DNA from: Clostridiales bacterium | GTDB taxonomy: Bacteria; Bacillota; Clostridia; Lachnospirales; Lachnospiraceae | Assembly: GCA_012839295.1 (NCBI GenBank) | Contig: DUNO01000043.1 | Span: 62,001 to 126,000, forward strand | DNA: 64,000 nt | Direction of reading: 5' to 3' | Shown here: positions 62,248-64,000 of the stretch, one piece after another | Layout of the letters: the number at the start of each line of letters is the position of its first letter | How positions within the stretch are numbered: the stretch's first letter is position 1 | Program-made: the position numbers and the translations under genes | Notes under the pieces: model-generated | What the model was told of the DNA's origin: nothing | Database searches by the model: none | What the model saw: only the letters and a program-made list of their open reading frames with translations

Positions 62248-63192
62248 TTAATGCAATGTAATGGTCAATCCGGAAATAATAACAACTAACGAAGCAGCTA
62301 CAATGGCATGCAGCCGTGAAAGCTCTTTCTTATTCTCCAAAAACCGTATCTCCCCTATATAGCAGCGGCTTTCCATGGCATCAAAATTATTCATGGACTT
62401 CTGATAGCTTCTTGCCAGCAGATTCGTGTATATCTTTCCCGTTGTCTTTACACTGGTGGAGAAATTGACGAACCCAAGCCGGCTCTTTGCTGCGTCCTTC
62501 ATGGAACGGTACATTTCAAACAGTACAAAGGTATAACGGTATATTAAATACATCAGCTCAATAACAATGTCCGGTACATGCGCTTTTCTTAAGACGGAGA
62601 TGATTTCCGGCATGGGGGTTGATAAGCTGAGTAAATATAAGCAGCTCAATGCTCCCAATGCCTTTGACAGGACCAGAGCCGTCCGCAGCTGTGCTGCCTG
62701 GCTGACGACAAGATAGCCCTGGGATACCGGCAGGTTGATGACCCCAAAAGGTGAACTCCCATAATCAACCAACAGTGCCAGGGCACTGATGAGAACAAAG
62801 GATACGGGCAGGGAAAGCAAGGAAAGATAGTCGTGCAATTCCAACCCTCCGACAGCTACAGTCAAAAAAAGCATCACTGCCATTAAAACCAAGCCGACCA
62901 CCACAGATCTGGATGCAATACATAAAAACAGGAGTATCAGCACTGTCCAAAATTTCAGTGGCGAATTTATCTTATTTAACTGTGAACGCTGCGCTATGAT
63001 ATCTATTACCAAAAACCCTTCATGCTTATGACGGCCCACCACAGCCAAAAAGCCTCCCATAACCAGGCAAAGACAAACCAGGGCTACACCGGGAACTGCT
63101 CCATAAAACAGGCACCAGATCACGAGCATTGTTAATATTGCTGTTATTATCATATACCGCTCCCAAAGAGCACCCGGTAACCTGCCCATCAC
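62248..63192 (-). CDS. cbiQ: Energy-coupling factor cobalt transporter transmembrane protein
   Basis: 314 residues with six to seven hydrophobic segments. FYGAVPGVALVCLCLVMGGF lies near the N-terminus, and the C-terminal cytoplasmic helix contains MYRSMKDAAKSRLGF and SYQKSMNNFDAMESRCY, the pattern by which CbiQ couples to its ATPase. It lies between cbiN and cbiO. Confidence 0.88.
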   Translation of the reverse strand: MMGRLPGALWERYMIITAILTMLVIWCLFYGAVPGVALVCLCLVMGGFLAVVGRHKHEGFLVIDIIAQRSQLNKINSPLKFWTVLILLFLCIASRSVVVGLVLMAVMLFLTVAVGGLELHDYLSLLSLPVSFVLISALALLVDYGSSPFGVINLPVSQGYLVVSQAAQLRTALVLSKALGALSCLYLLSLSTPMPEIISVLRKAHVPDIVIELMYLIYRYTFVLFEMYRSMKDAAKSRLGFVNFSTSVKTTGKIYTNLLARSYQKSMNNFDAMESRCYIGEIRFLENKKELSRLHAIVAASLVVIISGLTITLH

Positions 63193-63215
63193 AGAAAACC
63201 GGGTGCTTCACTTCT

Positions 63216-63533
63216 TTATTTCTCTTCCTTCAGGGAATATTTTTTACGGGCTACCAGATATCCAAAGGCATATGCGATAATTCCAACTCCGATTCCTGTC
63301 TGCACGCAGAAAAGTAAGCTTTCGATTTCTCCCGGAATCTCCCCGCCAAGGGCTGATTCAAAAATTGGGGTAAACCAGGGCTCGTAATCATCTCCGGCTA
63401 TCTCTGCAACTACCTGGCTGCCGGCATCGTCACTTCCTCCAAATTCAGCTCCCTTCAAAGCAAATAAAGGAACAACCACCATAAGCAATACAATGATTAA
63501 TAAACCAATTACTATTTTCTTGTCCTTTGACAT
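63216..63533 (-). CDS. cbiN: Cobalt transport protein CbiN
   Basis: 105 residues. Two membrane helices (about 8-28 and 72-93) enclose an external loop with DDYEPWFTPIFESALGGEIP and IESLLFCVQTGIG, diagnostic of CbiN. It assists metal loading of CbiM. Confidence 0.92.
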   Translation of the reverse strand: MSKDKKIVIGLLIIVLLMVVVPLFALKGAEFGGSDDAGSQVVAEIAGDDYEPWFTPIFESALGGEIPGEIESLLFCVQTGIGVGIIAYAFGYLVARKKYSLKEEK

Positions 63534-63534
63534 A

Positions 63535-64000
63535 TTAGTTGCCCTCCTTTATAAAGCCTACCTCTTTTAATTCAGGTGCTGCAAAGCTTTCCATACCCAT
63601 AACGATGATAACTGTCAGGATACCCTCGATAACAGCTAACGGTACCTGGGTCGGTGCAAATACAGCCAGGAACTTTAATGCACTTGCTGCAACACCGCCG
63701 GATTCACTTGGATAAGCCATGGCCAGCTGCATGCTGGTCACACAATATGTAAACAGATCCCCGAGGGCAACCGCGATAAATACATTCACTTTACGGTTCA
63801 GCTTGAATTTAATGCCTGCCTTATAAAGCAGGAAGGAAAAAATCGGCCCGGCTATTGCCATACTGAAGGTATTGGCTCCCAGCGTTGTAAGACCGCCATG
63901 TGCGAGCAAAATTGCCTGGAACAGTAATACAATAATACCCAGCACGCTGGTAGCCATAGGTCCGAAAAGAATTGCCGACAGCCCGGTACCTGTCATATGG
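63535..64000 (-). CDS. cbiM: Cobalt transport substrate-specific protein CbiM, 3' part (5' end outside window)
   Basis: The frame is open to the window edge. [39 protein letters not shown] and [17 protein letters not shown] are the conserved central CbiM region, so the Met at 63996 is internal and about 70 residues are missing. CbiM binds the cobalt ion. It ends one base before cbiN starts. Any cobalamin riboswitch would lie beyond the window. Confidence 0.9.
   Translation of the reverse strand, partial: HMTGTGLSAILFGPMATSVLGIIVLLFQAILLAHGGLTTLGANTFSMAIAGPIFSFLLYKAGIKFKLNRKVNVFIAVALGDLFTYCVTSMQLAMAYPSESGGVAASALKFLAVFAPTQVPLAVIEGILTVIIVMGMESFAAPELKEVGFIKEGN

Overview
The window reads as chromosomal DNA of an anaerobic, flagellated, sugar-using Clostridia, most likely a Lachnospiraceae. 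The evidence is an OadG/OadB-type sodium pump pair, a Clostridia-style flagellin, PadR plus HAAS and PadR plus DUF2812 units, AraC/GH39-like fusion regulators, C-glycoside deglycosidase genes like those of gut Lachnospiraceae, CbiMNQO, and strong AGGAGG ribosome sites. Species cannot be fixed by eye. No rRNA, tRNA, CRISPR array or complete insertion sequence was seen.

Layout. 1-4 kb: two tandem AraC-type regulators fused to GH39-like domains, the first cut by the window edge. 4-6 kb: a HAAS-type membrane protein with PadR, then an AraC remnant. 6.1-28.7 kb: a minus-strand island that is the main point of interest. It holds five pairs of a small DUF6379 protein (C-glycoside deglycosidase beta-like) and a TIM-barrel protein (alpha-like), three Gfo/Idh/MocA dehydrogenases, a further sugar isomerase/epimerase-like TIM barrel, a flavodoxin-like reductase, a fumarate-reductase-like flavoprotein, a nitroreductase, a carboxylesterase, a CocE/NonD hydrolase, an AraC/GH39-like regulator and a SnoaL-like protein. 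By analogy with the puerarin genes (dgpA oxidises the 3''-OH of the C-glucoside, dgpBC cleave the C-C bond), I infer a multi-substrate catabolic island for aromatic C-glycosides. The esterases may remove acyl groups and the flavoenzymes may reduce aglycones. No importer lies inside the island.

29-36 kb: an ABC-F ribosome-protection-type protein behind a leader with a terminator and an RBS-sequestering hairpin; a lone flagellin; and a MurD-MurL pair for the alternative D-glutamate route in peptidoglycan. 36-45 kb: an autoregulated PadR/DUF2812 unit, an ABC-2 exporter, uridine kinase, the OadG/OadB pair behind an attenuator-like leader, and a class 1 isoprenoid-fold protein.

45-53 kb: LysR divergent from two MFS transporters, a small acidic protein, an amidase with SPOR, a nitroreductase with a D-lyxose isomerase-like gene, and carbamate kinase. 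53-61 kb: a ribose-type sugar ABC transporter with a URO-D-family protein and an L-rhamnose mutarotase, controlled by a LacI protein fused to an extracellular-type solute-binding domain; two identical perfect palindromic operators are visible. 61-64 kb: cobalt transporter genes cbiO, cbiQ, cbiN and a partial cbiM.

Intergenic DNA is rich in repeats. There are two full 146-bp structured elements whose outer arms differ in sequence but stay complementary, at least two fragments of them, several 22-34-bp tandem repeats and many bidirectional terminators.
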